Assembly (NCBI GenBank): GCA_949752745.1 | Contig: OX457033.1 | Coordinates: 15,358,156 to 15,422,155 of the forward strand | Source of the DNA: Protula sp. h YS-2021 | Taxonomy: Eukaryota > Annelida > Polychaeta > Sabellida > Serpulidae | DNA length: 64,000 bases | Direction: 5' to 3' | Shown here: piece by piece, positions 8,001-34,541 of the stretch | How positions within the stretch are numbered: the first letter of the stretch is position 1 | Layout: each line of letters begins with the position of its first letter | Notes under the pieces: model-generated | What the model saw: the letters and a program-made list of their open reading frames with translations, nothing else | What the model was told of the DNA's origin: nothing | Database searches by the model: none | Position numbers and translations under genes: made by a program

Positions 8001-10043
8001 TCAGGAAATCGTAGGCGCAGCACTTCGACTTGTGTTTGACATGGAGGATTGGGCAGGAGCCCCTCGGCTACCAAGACTCTGTGATTCTTTCTTCAGGACG
8101 TTTAGCAGCGTCTGTGAGCTCTCCAAGATCTGCATCATAGGAAAAAAGAGCACACGCCAGTTTGTGTTTTGGTATTTATAAAAGACAAATGTGTAAATGA
8201 AATTAAAGATGAGCCCTCCTGTCCAAAGTGATGTCATTACCAGAGTACAGAAGTAAAATATCTGTGATTCGAAATATGTAAAATCAGAGTAAAAACACAA
8301 AACATGCAGGATTAATATCCTAATATTGCAGAAGCCAACGAGGCTTGGCACACCTAGAAATACTCGCCAAACAAATGATAGTCTCCGGGGGTTGGCGCGT
8401 TGACAGGGTGGGTGGGGGCAGGGTTGTAAACGAAGGGGATTATGTAACTCTACCTTCATGTATGCAGCCTCAGTCTCGGCGATGGTTTTGTCAAATTCAT
8501 TCCGGGAGGCCACTTTCTTGCTCAGGCTCTCGTTGATACGGGCCAGTCTCTCGGTCATGATTCGAATGTCATTTTGGATTTTGCGCTTTTCTTCCTCCTC
8601 TTCTAAAATCACTTTGTGAAGTTCGTCTCGTTTTGCACACAGGTCTTCTATGCCTGTAAAACAGAAATAAATATGAATTTGCCCCCAAGCCATTTTTCAA
8701 ATGAATTTTCATGATTTTTACCTACCATTGACAGCGTGACATATATACATATTAACTAAAGTGGTACAAACTTGACTCCAAGAAAAGGTACTCAACGTGC
8801 TCAAAACTTTGACAGTCGTCATTGAGAGTGCAAATCCAACGAAATAAAGCAGATTATAGCAGATCCCTAACCCTAACGCTTACATCAAAAACCCTTGTTT
8901 CAGTATTCACTGTTGAATGGCAGAACAAACTTCAATTTAACCCTACATACTGGATAACGGGAACATGTAATATTTGAAAACCTAACAAAGTTTCTTTTAT
9001 CATCTTTTTTGTAAATTATCCAAATAAATTTGCAGCCGAAACACACACTCATCAGAAAGATTTTAATTGAATGGCAACTTTTAAAATACCCCTATTTTAG
9101 TTTTATGCAAGTCAGTAAGGTTCATATGTTTCTTTTTCAGACAGCTTTGCCATTTTAATACGACGTGCATCCCTCGAAAGTTTGCAAGTGGTCCTAATTA
9201 CTCTCGCGGTTTTTTAGGAAGGCAGATTTCGTTGCGACTAATTTGCAAGGTGCCATATATGGACAAGATACACATGAAGCCTTCTGCCTTATGCGTTTTG
9301 CTAGATGTTTGCACATTTGACGAAAAAATGGACAAAAAATTTACACTCGTACGAGGCAAAAAACATTGAAAGTGAACAGCAAATCGTAACTGGTTAAATT
9401 ACAAAAAGGTTTGTTAGCGGCAAATTATTATGACCTATAATAATAATGCCATGGTGAATTGCATGTATTTTAGTGTGTAAATCAAGTTAGAATAACCGGT
9501 ACAAGCAGTGGTTTCACATTAAAGACCACAGTTACAGTTTTGATAATTACGATTTGCTGTTTAATTTCATGTTTCTCTCCCTGTGAGGGTCCAATAAGTT
9601 CTTACTTTCGGACATTTTTTTTATTTTTAACTTGAAAACTTTCGACTGCAAATCATTTCTTTTGTTTAATTGTGAAGAAATGATAAGGGGAAAACATCAA
9701 CACTCTAATTTTTCAACTTACACACCTTGGAATTTAAAAGGCCATCATACTATGATCTTTCACTAGTACTATTTTACATATTATTCAGTCCCTTTAACAG
9801 CAAATTGTGAATATGTTTCTGGCAAAATGGAATTTTGTTGATTTTTGCCTTTTTAATCATTTCTTTATACCTTCCAACGCAAAAACTTTTCGGCTAAAGT
9901 CATAGTACGAATCCGCTTATGAATTAGATAACGAGGGTCCAGCGCACCAAATCATACAGGACGCCACATCTATGGTCAACCATCAACTTACATTTTACCA
10001 ATTCGTTGTTGTAAGTCTGAAGAGCAGCTCCTTGCTGTGACAT
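8001..10043 (-). CDS. SSNA1: SSNA1 / NA14 microtubule-associated coiled-coil protein, 3 coding exons
   Basis: Coding exons on the minus strand: 10043-9992, 8653-8454 and 8129-8001, joined at GT-AG sites to a 126-aa protein. Exon 1 encodes [17 protein letters not shown] and splits the next Cys codon. Exon 2 encodes the conserved coiled coil with LARINESL and [19 protein letters not shown]. Exon 3 encodes [15 protein letters not shown] and a Ser-rich tail. Human SSNA1 is 119 aa with the same block order, so the gene looks complete. SSNA1 self-assembles into fibrils and sits at centrosomes, basal bodies and microtubule branch points; that role is family knowledge. The longer 230-aa open frame through exon 2 and intron 2 is a read-through. 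No close neighbour suggests co-regulation. Confidence 0.95.
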
Positions 10044-13000
10044 TTTAATTCATAAGAAACAAACTGCAGCTTAAGTGACAGAAATTATAAATTTTCCTTG
10101 TCAACGGTTTGTTTGAACAGAATGATGAGCTCTACGTCACCACTTTTTGCTTTCAGTCTAAACACACGACAAAACGCTGTTATAAAACAGCTGACCTCTG
10201 GTGGGATCTATGTGTGATGTATAAAACTACACAACGGATGAATAATTTAAAAACTATTATTTTGGCAATATTTTCAATCATATTGGGTATTTAGAGTGAA
10301 AATATATAACAGAGGTTGGTTGTTGAAGTTATTTTAAATTGTGTTATTATTCTTTTATTATAAAATAGAAAACTGAGAGCTTTTTTGTGTTATTATTATT
10401 TTATTTATTTGCTTAACTTCGTTGAACTCTACGAGGTTTCCTCATACTTTATTAATCAGTAATTTATTTCATCTGTTACTACGTTACCGTTCGTTGAGTT
10501 CAACAGATATTTAATTAGATTAACAGATTAACTAGCTGTTTTCAGCTATTCGTTGAACTTATCCCGACGTGTTGTATTCAACTACTCGAACCACTTTTAA
10601 CGAGTTGGAATCAACTGCCGTTGGTCTGCGAACGTCTTACATTTTATACAAAATTTAAACAATAGAATAAAAGAACAAACGTTTTTAAACATGCAAAGCA
10701 AAATGGACAGACATACAATAGCTTATATTTAAAAGAAACATTTAGTGATATTTATGCATGGCAACATCTGGGGATAAACAATTATGTTGACAAAAGAATT
10801 CCAGCATCAAAAGAAAATGTTTAAAAGTATCGGGGGCTATTCCCTTTTTATCGAAGTAATTAACATGTTTGATGCATAAATGGCTTAGGCGTAACAATAG
10901 AAATGTAATTTAACTTTTCCTAAAACAGGGTTATAAAACAGGATTAAATTAACATATGTATAAAGCAACAATTATGCAAGAGATCGGTCTAAACACGCTG
11001 TCCGAAATTAAGAATAATGACATTTTTATAACATTTAAATTTTTCCCAAAACACATTTCACAATACTTTTATGAACATTATTTTCGCGGAATCCCCAGTG
11101 GGTCTACGGAGTAAAGGGCGTTAGAGATTGGCTGTTGACAAACAACGGCTAAAAAAAGTTCATAGCTTACCACCACAATGAAATGTTACTTGCTGCGGAT
11201 TTTTAGCGGTAAAAATATCATGGCTGCATGGAGGTAACATTGTACTTTTCCAAAATGTGATTTAATCCATTTAGTTTCCTCGAACCTGTTTAAATCTCTT
11301 GCATGAACAAGACGCGGCCAGGTTTAGCTAAACCAAACAAGGTTAAACTAAAACCAGTTAAGTCCCTATCTGAACATGTACCAGGTTTAACTAGATTAAG
11401 ACCTTTATCCTACCGGAAAGGGGTCAGGTTTAACCAGATTTAGTAGCGGTTTCCTACTTATACACAAAATAAAAATAATAGCAGTTGTCTGTGCCATTAT
11501 CTTGAATAAAAGGGCTCTAGCATTTAAATTCGAATAAAACTCTGTTTTTTCAGATTTTCGCCAATTTCTTCGAGAAGAAATCATTTTGAATTTCTGCTTT
11601 GTATATTTCTCTATTTTATCAGTTTTGGCTCTTTGCAAATGACCTTTCGTCATGTCATTTTGATTTTGGCATTCATCTCCCAAATTATTTTATTACGACT
11701 TAACATTATCCATTGTCTACGAATCTACAAGCTCTACATCAATTCCTCCAAAAATGAAAAAATGAAAGCAAAAGCTAATCATTTGAGATTTAGTTTTAGC
11801 TCGCTGCGATACTGATCTGTCCTAACACTGCATTGAGATGCATCATTTAAATTCATTTCCGATGCTATTTCTCATGTCCGCCCAATGAAACTGAGTTACT
11901 AATAAATTTTACTTCAAGAACTCTGTCAAAAGCCAAATCAAATAATTCCGGGATACATGAAGAAGGTTTCAGTATCATTTGGGATACTAAGAAACTTAAT
12001 ATGTATTTATTTGCCAGTTAATTCGCTATCATCACCTATTGCTGATTTCTATATTCAACCCAAACACGTAATTGCTACAACTACTGCAACAAGAATGCAA
12101 CGGTTCTTGATAGTTTTTCAATATCCTTAAGCAGATGGCAGAGATTATGAAAAGGGATCCAGTATTATCATAGATTTTAAAATTTGCAAAGAAATGTCAT
12201 CGTAACATTCTCGCAAATACGAGTTATTTAATTAACAATAACATCTTTTTCTTGAAAAAAATATAATCCTTTTAAAAACTCTTATGCAAACTATAATTTT
12301 GAAGAGCTCCATAGTTCAACAAAGATATGGGAACTCAAGTGAAAATGTGCAGCATGTTTGGATATTAGGAGATCTTTGACCAAAGCAACAATATACTCCT
12401 TGGAAGCCAAGGAAATTAATACACAACGATTTGCTGGTCCATTTCAAAGCCACCTTTCTATCGTCACCATTGAAGCACATTACAGATGGCCTGAAATACA
12501 CATCATTGATAAAATCACAGTCTCCAAAGCGAAAAAGCGTTGTACAAAACTAAATGTAATTTAGTTTCTCACAATTTCTCAAGTTTATTGTTACTGTTCA
12601 CAAAAGTACTAGCTTCTATAAAACATCAATTAAAAGCCTCGCAGAGCAAATGTAAACTCGTTTAAATTGAGTCTGAAAAATGAATACTGATCAACGCAGG
12701 AGAAAGCAGCCAAATTTCTGTTGATGTATCGTTCTAACTAAAAAAAAACCCGACTACCAACAAAACCTGTATTATTATTCCACGTTACTGGACGAAACTA
12801 ATCTCAAAGGTATCATCTGCCGGAACATAATGAGCAAAGATCAAATCTTGAGGAAATCTTTTAGTGGTGAGGAAATGCTTGTGTGTGATTACGGGCATAA
12901 ACAAGAAAAATTTGCTATAATTACTCGAACTCATATGGGCCAGTTCTGCGGTGGAGAATATTATTTTGAAACGCTATAATGATCAAATCCGCCATTCAAA

Positions 13001-15690
13001 ACACCCGGGTGGAGAAAGATTCAATTCGAACAATAGTATACACTGAAAGACTGTAAAAACTGAAAGACCTAGCGTTGCCATGGAGAAGTCGCGATCAGGT
13101 TGTTCTATAAAATCATCAAGAAGTAAAGGTTTCGGGACCACTTTGATGTGTTGCGTACTTCAGATTAATTAAGTTAATTCACAATAGCTGGTAAAATTAA
13201 TTTTGTCATTTCATTAGAGCGTTATTATTACTTTTTTCTAACTGTTATACAGGTTCTGTATTAAAATACTCTGCAGTAAAGTTGTAGTGCAGATACGGCT
13301 ACAGTAAAGTCTCATTATAAGCGATTAAAACAACTTTTCAGTTGCTGTAATTTTTTGTGGCAAACACAACAATTCAAAAATTGAATAAATCTTGCTTTGA
13401 AATGCTTACTAAAATACTGTTAGTAAAGGATATAAGAAATATCATCTACTAGTTTTTATAAGAATCGTAACACTAACTTATCCGTGTTTTAACAACTTTT
13501 GAGAGAACTATTTATTTGCTCAACGAACGTATTTAAGCAACTCATGAATATAGTGTATTTCGACATTTCTCTACTTCATTCATTTGCATAATTTCGTCGT
13601 AAACGTAAACGTAAACGTAAAACAGGAGCAAATAAATGGGAGAACATAATGTGTAAATGTTTAAATTTTAAAGCTGAGAAATAATATCGTTTCCCTTTGA
13701 TTAAGGTATATTCTACAAGACGTTATGCTGCCGTGTTGTACATTTAGATAAATGTAAAGTTTAAATATGGGAAGAGAACACATATAGCGCTCAAAGATTT
13801 CTAAGTTAATAGTTTAATATATGGTCTTAGATTAGAAGTTGAGTGCATGTGATGTTATTTTTTGCAGTGTGACACCTCAAGCATGCATAGTATGAAGTAA
13901 ATAAATATGGTGGCAAAAGAAACACTCTGCCAACGTTTTCCAAAATTAAAATACCTCTTTGAATGCAACATTCTATTCTTTTGCGAACTGAAAAAAAAAC
14001 AAGAAGACACGTGACAATTGTGGGACTGGACGATGTTCTGCATTTACATTTGCTAAATAAGTAAACAGAAAGTCTTGTTCTCTTTTTATAGATACATGAA
14101 AGACACTCATTTTGAAGCCGTTTATCTTATTTATTTCTTCTGAAGCCGCTGCATGAAGAACAAAATCCGACTTAACTGAACCGGGTTAAATCTGGGTGAA
14201 ACCGATGAATCAGTTATGATGTCATTCTAATCATCGATAATGTTGTCGATAAAGCAGGATAAAACAATGTCAGAAATACATGATATTATGCACAGAATGT
14301 GTTCTTTAACAGGTATATATAAGCGCTATAAGGCACTGACAATGACAATGTCACTGAAGTTTCAGCTCATTGTATTTGGCAAAAAATTCAAACAAGCGCT
14401 GACTGAATCCTGTAATTGTTGCTATGTTTATTGCGGCCATCATATACATTTATTTGAGCCTGAAAAATTTGGGGAATTATTGTGACATTTATCTTTGCCA
14501 GCCCTGGTGAAAGGTCAATGCATTCGGAAAATACGCAATGATAGCAATTCATTATTGTACTTTATTCAAAAAATAATTTCTGCATTCAACCTGTACATAG
14601 ATAAAAATACATATTTTGATAGCTGGTGCAAGATTGCTGCAAACTACTAAGTGCAAGACTGTGTAGAAAAAGACGTTACATTACCCATTTGCAATATTCC
14701 ACATGGTATTGTAGCACAATATTATGTTCTTGATAACGTTCAGCGAGAATTGGTTTATGAGATGAAAAAATTCTCTCATCGAACGGCGCAATATTGACAG
14801 TAAAAAATAAACACAATAAATGCATTGTGTTAATGTATAGCTTGTGTTTTCTAAGAAGTGGGAAATAGTGTCTGATTGTATACTTTAGGTGTATCAGTGG
14901 CAAAATTGACGGCCCATATCATAAAATCAACGCTACTGGTGTAATTTGTGACTCCATTCCATCGGGTGATATTTTTATTATCATTAATCTGAAAATTAGA
15001 TTTAACCATATGAAGATTCGCAACGTGTGTAAAATATTCTAGCGATTGTGTGAGACAACAACTTCTTGGTGCTGTCGTTTGTGCTAAAATGAGATCATGT
15101 TTTTTAAAAGGTTGCTTGCTAATTTGTATCTATGCTCAGCATAAAGGAACATTAAAAAGGGAAATAGCGTAGGCATTAGACTGTGTTGATTTAATGTGTT
15201 GAAGCTCAACATTCACATCTGCAGTATGCTGATCGGTTTTTTACATAAAGTAATCTGACTCGCCCAGAAAGACTTATGGAAGTGGCAGACTTCAATACAA
15301 GAGCTGTATGGCCGCTCAACTTAAAGACGCTTCACAGTACCTAGCGTAAATGAAAAAAATAAAGAAAACCATTTGGCTTAGATTATCTAACCAATGAGGT
15401 TCTCCGAATTTTAAACAATGAGCCATTTGATAATGTTCCAGAACTGTTCATTCTACTCGAAAGGAAAATTGCACAACCTGGTGTGGTACTGTTTCTGTGC
15501 AAAGCCCGTTTTTAGGGATCGTTATCATTTCCATGGTACAAAAGAAACTTTTGATAAACATACAAGATTTTACAGGAGTTTTCAGATGACAAATTACAAA
15601 TTCCAAATTTAAGCTAAATAAGTATTTCCAACTCTTCACATGAATCGAGGAGTTTCAAGCATAATCACAACGAAATAAGTAATAACTAAT
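10044..15690. other. Intergenic, no gene seen
   Basis: AT-rich sequence with only short unrelated open frames. The region upstream of SSNA1 (10160-10340) resembles 44530-44720 (shared CGCTGTTAT.AAACAG and GAGGTT.GTTGTTGA.G), so it probably holds an old dispersed repeat. Copies of GGTTTAAC/GGTTTAGC are scattered near 11280-11450. A short AAACGTAAACGTAAACGTAA run lies at about 13604. Confidence 0.5.
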
Positions 15691-16059
15691 AACCAGTAAA
15701 TGTGAGTGAGATCCATCCTATAATACAAATCTTAGTTAAAACAATTTTTTTCAAAACTCGCACAGCTACAGCGCCATATTTATATTGTCTGACAGAAATA
15801 GATCGAGAATCCGAGAGCAAAATCAAGAGCAAATAGAGAACAAGCGTTACTATTGAAAGAAGTACGATAAATGGAAGAAGCACTATGCGACCAAACAGCA
15901 ACCAAACGTCTAAGAAATATTGATGCTTGACAATTATAACTAAACCAACCAAAATCAACAGAAAACGGTAAGTGTAATGGGACCGAGCTGTAGTCAAATA
16001 TTTTTGGGATTTTATAGCTAGTTTATTGTACCATATTGTAAAAAGAGTAAAAAGAGGCA

Positions 16060-16720
16060 ATATTTCACCATACCCCCAGGGACAATACCCCCCCAACTCC
16101 CGGTGATACTCCCCCAACAAAACAAGGTAGTCCAGCATGCTGCGGTTTGCGAAGTCGCCAACAATGTTCCTAATTCGTATACTGCTTTGCGAGCTTTGGT
16201 GGCACTGCGGCTCCGGAACGAGCACGTTACTCAGATCCTGCTCCTTTCGAAGCACATCAAAAAGTCGCAACACATTTGGATGGCAAGCTGTTATGGGGCG
16301 CAAATTGATAATTGCAATTATGGAACGTATGCATTAAATTGAATTTATAAACCTAAACTAGATTATAGAGGATTTTTTGTACAATATCTTTTATTAATGG
16401 TTCGCGTACATGAGATGAGTTGTGAAACTGTAATTATACCCCCCCTTTCAACTAGATAATAACGAAATGGCTTAGCTTTAAACTACAAATCACAGAACTG
16501 CAATTATACCCCTTTCAACTAAATCATATCGAAATGGCTTAGCTTTTGGCTACAGATCACAGAACTCTATCAGTTTGTTGTTTGTGAATAAAAATCTTTA
16601 AAATAAAAATTTAAAACAAAATGATGGGGGTATTGGTACGGGGATATGGTTCTCGGGGTATGGTCTTGGGGTATTGCCTGGGGTATCATCCGAAGGGTAT
16701 TGTCTGACAGGGTATTGACT
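16060..16720. repeat. Inverted GGGGTAT/ATACCCC clusters flanking about 500 bp
   Basis: The left side (16068-16112) has CATACCCCCAGG, ACAATACCCCCCC and GATACTCCCCC. The right side (16624-16720) has the complement: GGGGGTATTGG, GGGGTATGG, GGGGTATTGCC, GGGGTATCATCC, GGGTATTGTC. This could be a foldback-type MITE, or repeats inside a dead MULE. The boundaries are not sharp and I found no target duplication. Confidence 0.45.
16085..16303 (-). pseudogene. MULE-type transposase fragment, C-terminal region
   Basis: On the minus strand the frame reads HPNVLRLFDVLRKEQDLSNV, then RIRNIVGDFANRSMLDYL and LLGEYHR. The order HP.V..F...L.KEQ followed by I..DF.NR...DYL matches the C-terminal tail of FLYWCH/MULE transposases common in invertebrates. 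The rest of the transposase is absent upstream, and the frame runs on into unrelated hydrophobic sequence to 15686. A dead fragment; family call from pattern memory. Confidence 0.5.
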
Positions 16721-19700
16721 TAGGCGAAGAATGCTTGATGTTTTTATAATCTAAATTTAAACAAACTACATGCAATTTTTATGCTTTTAAATAAATGTTC
16801 CGATAAACACTTTAGAATATAGCCAGAACTCGATTAAGCGTTGGTTGCTTAACTTCGAAAAAAAAAACAGCTCATCCTTTATCACCACACTAAAATATTA
16901 TCTAAGATACATAGTTTTCTTGCCACATAAAATAACAAAGTGCCAATCTACAACATTTTTTCTTACTATTTCTTGCTATTTTTTGAGGTCTTTGTGCAAC
17001 AAAAATTGGTGATATAACACTCAAACTGTACAGACACATCGATCTACCGAAATTTCTGGTAAAGAGACCGAACGTTCCAAAAGGGGTTTCAAGATAAAAG
17101 GATATATATGTTACAGAAGGGACAGAGAAACAAAACTCTGAATATTAGGTTTGCATCCATATTTGATAAACAATTCCCTATAAACAATTACATGAAACTA
17201 ATGAATGGCCTTTTGATAATTTAGGGATAAATATGCCACCATGTTCACTTCTAAAAGATGTTTCCCAAATGGGTTTGGTTTGTGTGTGTGTCACCAACCG
17301 TAATCAATTCACAGTTAAAATTTCTAAAAACTTTAAGCATTTGCACGGAAGACCACAAGCAAAGTAAGAAAGATGCACTTCAAATTTATATTTCCTTTCT
17401 ATGATGTGCAATGAAAAGCTACTGGCGTTACATTTTTGGACAGCATAAATATACACTAGGTATCGACCGAAATCAGTTCAAATAATAACCTCAGCGCAAA
17501 AGCATAAAAGTAACGGTAAGTATAAATAATTAGCAAAAAAATCAATAAAATTATTTCACTGGCCAACGGCTAATTTCATTATACTAAAAATAGCAATAAG
17601 TAAAAATGTTGACATGTTTGTTTTAACCGATGGCTGTCTTATCGAGTGCAGCTGTGGAATCTCTAAGAAACACTACTTATCATAAAATATTATTTGATAA
17701 CACAAGCACTGGACTACGAACAGGGGTGGATAGTAAAGGTTGTGGTACCAATTCTTCCAGCCCCAATTACAGCAATATATAAATCCACCGGGAAAATCAT
17801 GTGCCAATCTCCAGCAAATCTACGAATGACGGCCATATACAAGAAAGTTCCTTCAAGCGTACAATATATAATTTTGTTCAAGATTCCTCTAAAGGCAAAA
17901 GATGGTGGAGAGAAAGGGAGCATAATACCTTTTTCAAAACAAATGTGTCAACAGGACAGACTTACTTACAGAAAATTTACAAGAATTTTCTGAAGCACTA
18001 AAAGCATGATATGCAGTTAAAACATTTTTTCGACTATAAAAAATACTAATAAGAAAACAATTTGCTAAAAATCTGTAAATCTTTCCATGTGAAAACCGAA
18101 AGATCATGACGAGCACAAAATTGTTAAACTACACGAACTTCTGAGAAAGTGATATACTGAATTCCAAACTAAAAATAAAATAAAAAAATAACAAAAACAA
18201 AAGCAAAAACCAAAAAAAAAAAAAAGAAAAAAAAAACAAACTAAAGCAAAGACCAAAAAATGGCTGAACTAACTCCTGTTATATGATCTCATCATTATGA
18301 ATAACTAAGCGGTTGAAAGAAATGGATCAGGCCAATGAGATTAAAAATATTAACAAAATAGATTTATCATATATCTAATATAAAGCCAAAAAAGGGAACA
18401 TTACCTGTTTACACTAAAGCGTTTGAATAACAAAAGAGTAGTTAAATACATGAGTTAGTTAAATTAAAAACTACGAATTCAAAACTTGGTAATTATAGTG
18501 TATATATTGTGTCAATAAACTAACATATTTTCAGGGCAAAACAAAAATTTATTTTAAGAGATGTTGTTAATCGAATGCAGCACACAGACCATTTGTTACA
18601 TCAGATAAACACATGGCAAGATTTAACAAAGCATATTCTTCATCAAATTTTAACACAAGCAGATTCAAGCAATTACTGAACGCATATATTTTATTTCATT
18701 TTCAATAACGTTGCTAAGAACGTAACAAGTATGCATTCTTATACATAATATTCTTTTAGAGACAATTCATTCAAAAACATTTCAGCATTTGCTTCTACTT
18801 ATTTGTTTATTTAATTTAAGCGTAATTCAACACAATGGTTGCAATCAAATGCCAAACTGCCAAAATTTCTGAAGACCAGTTTTGCTTAAAGATTTGTCCT
18901 GGAGGGCTCAAGCGTTTTCTTCAAAAAAAAAAAAAAAAACCAAGTCAACTGCCTTAAGATGCGCAGTTTTTGCTAACTATGCGTATAGCTCACGTCACTA
19001 TTTTCCTAGCAATGCAATTCACAACACAGTAAATACAGTGAAGACAGGATAGGTGCCTCTTTTATGGTGGAAACATAATGTGGTAAAATTGAAATCAAAT
19101 ACACATGATAAAGTGGAGAAAATTTATTTGATCAGTAGGTTTTTCGCATCATATCGACTTTTCTTTGAGGTCATAAGGCTTTCTCCTCTTAAGGCATAAG
19201 TCAAACGTCATAATAAGAAATAAGACCAAAAGTACGAGTCTTGTTACACTGTCGATATGCTTAGAATAAAATTACTCACTGAACATCAGAACCTAACTCT
19301 ACACTTCAGCGCCACGTCATTGTTTTATGGGGAATTTCAGCTAGGCTAAGCAAATCCATTGAGAGTTCAAACAGGGTTTTGTTTATGAATATAGCATGCA
19401 CCGAGTGAAACACACCTCTGTATAAATAAATTACAAATAAATTTTGCGTTATCTAAGCGCGTACTAAATTTTGCTTGCAACATTCATCCGTGACGCTAAA
19501 CTAGGCTCTGTGATTAAATCCTTTCTTTCTTGTAACATAGCACAGGGCGCCACAGATTTTTATAGTACGTAGTAGCATCACAGTACAGTGATGTTTCTGA
19601 GAGGAAGTTAAAAGGCTGTTTTCTGCTCTGAACGGTATTGCAGGCATGATTATATGTGTTTGTGTTAAAACAGCGATAGACAACTGGATGGTGGGCACGG

Positions 19701-21786
19701 GGAGTTCATAAAAACGCGGAGAAAGTGGGGTAATTTTTCAGTCAAGATGCGAACCTTGAGGAGTGCCAAAAAAGTGATAATTTTCATTAAGTATTCCGCG
19801 TTTTCCACATAAGTGCGGGGGTGGGGAGGGGCATACTTTGAAACAACACTGTGCGTTTAGTTATTTTGGTTTTCTTTCCATGTTCCTTGACATGTAAGTA
19901 GACGAGTGTTACGTATTACACTATTTACACAAATAGATTCGTAAGTTTGTCGTTGAGAGATTTCTAATGATTTAAAAAAAAAAACTTTTAAAGCAGTGCA
20001 TTTTATTTTTCACCGATGCATCTCATTATCATTTCACTCAGTGAAATGCCGAGCTTTGACTCGGGGTTTTACTGTTAAATCCGAAGTCCCATAAAGTCTG
20101 TTTTATCGCCCATTTGGTAACCACAGAGCATTAGTTGGCACTAGCTCCGAGTCAGCTCTGTTTTAAATAACATCGTATATCTCCCTGTCAGACTACGAAG
20201 CCTAACATTGTTCCGGTAATAGGGGTCACTTTCCTGTGTTCTGGGACACGAATCCTGCAAGCAGTCCCAATTATTCAAACATTTACAGTGCTAGCTCCGA
20301 GTAGCTCTGACTTGTATAACATCGTATATATCTCTGTCAGACTTTGTAGGGTACCGCTTCTTGGAGCTATTACAGTGCATGCCCAATATACCTTTTTGTA
20401 AAACAGGCACAGTTTTTAATGGGCTGCATATATTTCAATATACCTTTTTTTGTAAAACAGGCACAGTTTTTAATGGGCTGCATATATTTTATTTCTGCAT
20501 TAAAGTGCAGACGAGTTAGCTTCCGCACTGACTTGTCAAAGGTTTTTACGATACTGTCTTTAAATGTCATGTGGCCAAAGTCAAATGACCAAAAAATTAT
20601 ATAAAGGGTTTATAGATTATCTGTAAAATATGTACAAGGCCCAAACCGTAGAATGGGACGGAGGGTAGAATGAGACATCTGACGCAGATAGGTTGAAACC
20701 TGCTTTACTCATTTCACTATTGGATGTCCTTAGATCCACATACTTGGGAAAGTGTATCTCATAAAATTGTAACATAAAACTGAAAGCATCATTTGTTGTT
20801 CAAGGGAAAAGTTGATAAAGCCAGTCAGATTGATCAGCTGTTTATTTGTTGACGTCGCCATCTTGGTTTTTGGACATGGGTTGTAACGCTGTTTGTGATT
20901 GGTTCATGTTCAGGCCGACATTTTATGTCCCAAACTTGTATATTGTTTACCTTAGAAACACAATTTATATTTTGGTGTATTTTAATGTCCGTATACTGGG
21001 AAGTTGCTGTGTTTTGTATTAGTAATGTTTCGATAGACCTCTTCTCTTGGTGGTATATATTTGTTCACATGTAAGTTGAGGGATATTTCCCTAATTCATT
21101 AAAAACCCATAATTTTGTCCCAATTACTGTCTCGTCCTTGTACTAAAATACCTGTTAGACGCAGAATTAAGTATAAATTTATTTTGTATACCCACAATAT
21201 TTAACTTTTAATTTCTTCCTTTTTTTGTTGTTGAAATATCAATCTAAAAGTTTTTGGTGTATAATTGCAAAAATTATTGTTACTTTTTGACGTAATAAAA
21301 TAAGCTCCCTCTATGCAAACAAATGTCAATTATTGCGGGAGATTTGTGGATATTTCCGCATTACTTTCTTCTAGAGAAAGCGTAACACAAGTTGTATATC
21401 ATTCCACGTAGGACTTTTTGGTCGTTGAATCTCGCATAAAGTAGCCACCGAGGTGTCTCGAAGCGAGCGCAGTTGACTTGCATATCTTTTTTCAGTATAT
21501 AGCGAGGATTCGTAGCGGTGCGTGGAAACCTTGTAGCGTGACGCTTCTTGGAGCTAAGCTGGCACTTGTATCGTTTAGGGGACCCATTTTTTTTGCAGCC
21601 GAAAACATTTTTTTATACAACATGATTCAGCTACAATGTGTTTAAAATTAGTTTTTCTTGCAGTAAAGATGTTTACAATCTTAACAATTAATTTATCGGA
21701 AGTAAATTTTCACTGTTATATAGGTTTCGTCAGATTTCTTTGGAATGTTAATACGATATGTTTTTAGAGAGTGAAGGGAGGCAATA
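16721..21786. other. Intergenic, no gene seen
   Basis: AT-rich with A-runs at about 18180-18240 and 18926. Short direct repeats occur at 20384-20490, and a diverged pair around GCTAGCTCCGAGT.AGCTCTG at 20139 and 20288. The last 300 bases before 21787 should include the DHX16 promoter and 5' UTR, but no clear TATA box or start site is visible. Confidence 0.5.
20384..20490. repeat. 52-54-bp tandem duplication
   Basis: Two copies of a unit containing GTAAAACAGGCACAGTTTTT and AATGGGCTGCATATATTT, differing mainly in the length of a T run. Confidence 0.9.
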
Positions 21787-33847
<12,061 letters not shown>

Positions 33848-33949
33848 AGGGTGACATCCCCCCCCCCAATCCCCGCCCCCCTCCATAACTTGGGATGTGA
33901 TAAAAATGCATTTGGGCTGTCTACGGCTGAGAAAAAAAAACTGGCAGTG

Positions 33950-34290
33950 ATGTCTACATGCCATGTGTACATAGCACGTGTGCATGCAATGTCTACATGC
34001 CACGTCTACAGGTTAGACACGTTCACATGCCCACAGGATTGGCACCTCTAAATGAAAGCTAGGCATACATGATAGATACGTCTACATGCCACATATCCAT
34101 GATAGACACGTCTTAGGACAACGCCTATATGATAGACACGCCTACATGGGGCACAGCAACATGCCACGCCTACGTGACAGACACGTCTACATGTGACATA
34201 TTCATGATAGACATGTCTTAGGGTCACGCCTACGTGACAGACACGCCTACATGGGGCACAGCAACATACCACGCCTACATGACAGACATG
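33950..34290 (+). repeat. Minisatellite in the DHX16 3' UTR region
   Basis: Repeats of GATAGACACGTCTACATG, GACAGACACGCCTACATGGG and GGGCACAGCAACAT.CCACG, with higher-order units of about 110 bp, start about 100 bases after the DHX16 stop. If the poly(A) signal at 34542 is used, the array is transcribed in the 3' UTR. Confidence 0.8.
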
Positions 34291-34541
34291 CCTACATGTA
34301 TTGGATAAGAAAAGATAGTTAAAATATGGCCTGGATATATTGAACTGCATCAAATGTGTGTGACCTTCACTACAATTCACTGCGATATTACGAATTTTTA
34401 TTTCTGCGTTACTGGGAGCATTCGTGGATTCCTAGAATATCGTTGTGAGAAAATTTTGTGAGAGTTCACCTTTGTTACTTTGTTAATGAAAAAATCGTAT
34501 GGAAATTCTGTGGAAAATTCCACAGAATATGGTACTGTGAA

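Noticed and set aside
8880..8900. CCCTAACCCTAA-like telomere motif in SSNA1 intron 1
   Set aside because: Fewer than two units; chance.
20640..21170. Possible MITE from GGGACGGAGGGTAGAATGAG to a GTCCCAATTACTGTCTCGTCC segment
   Set aside because: The ends do not pair convincingly and no target duplication was found.
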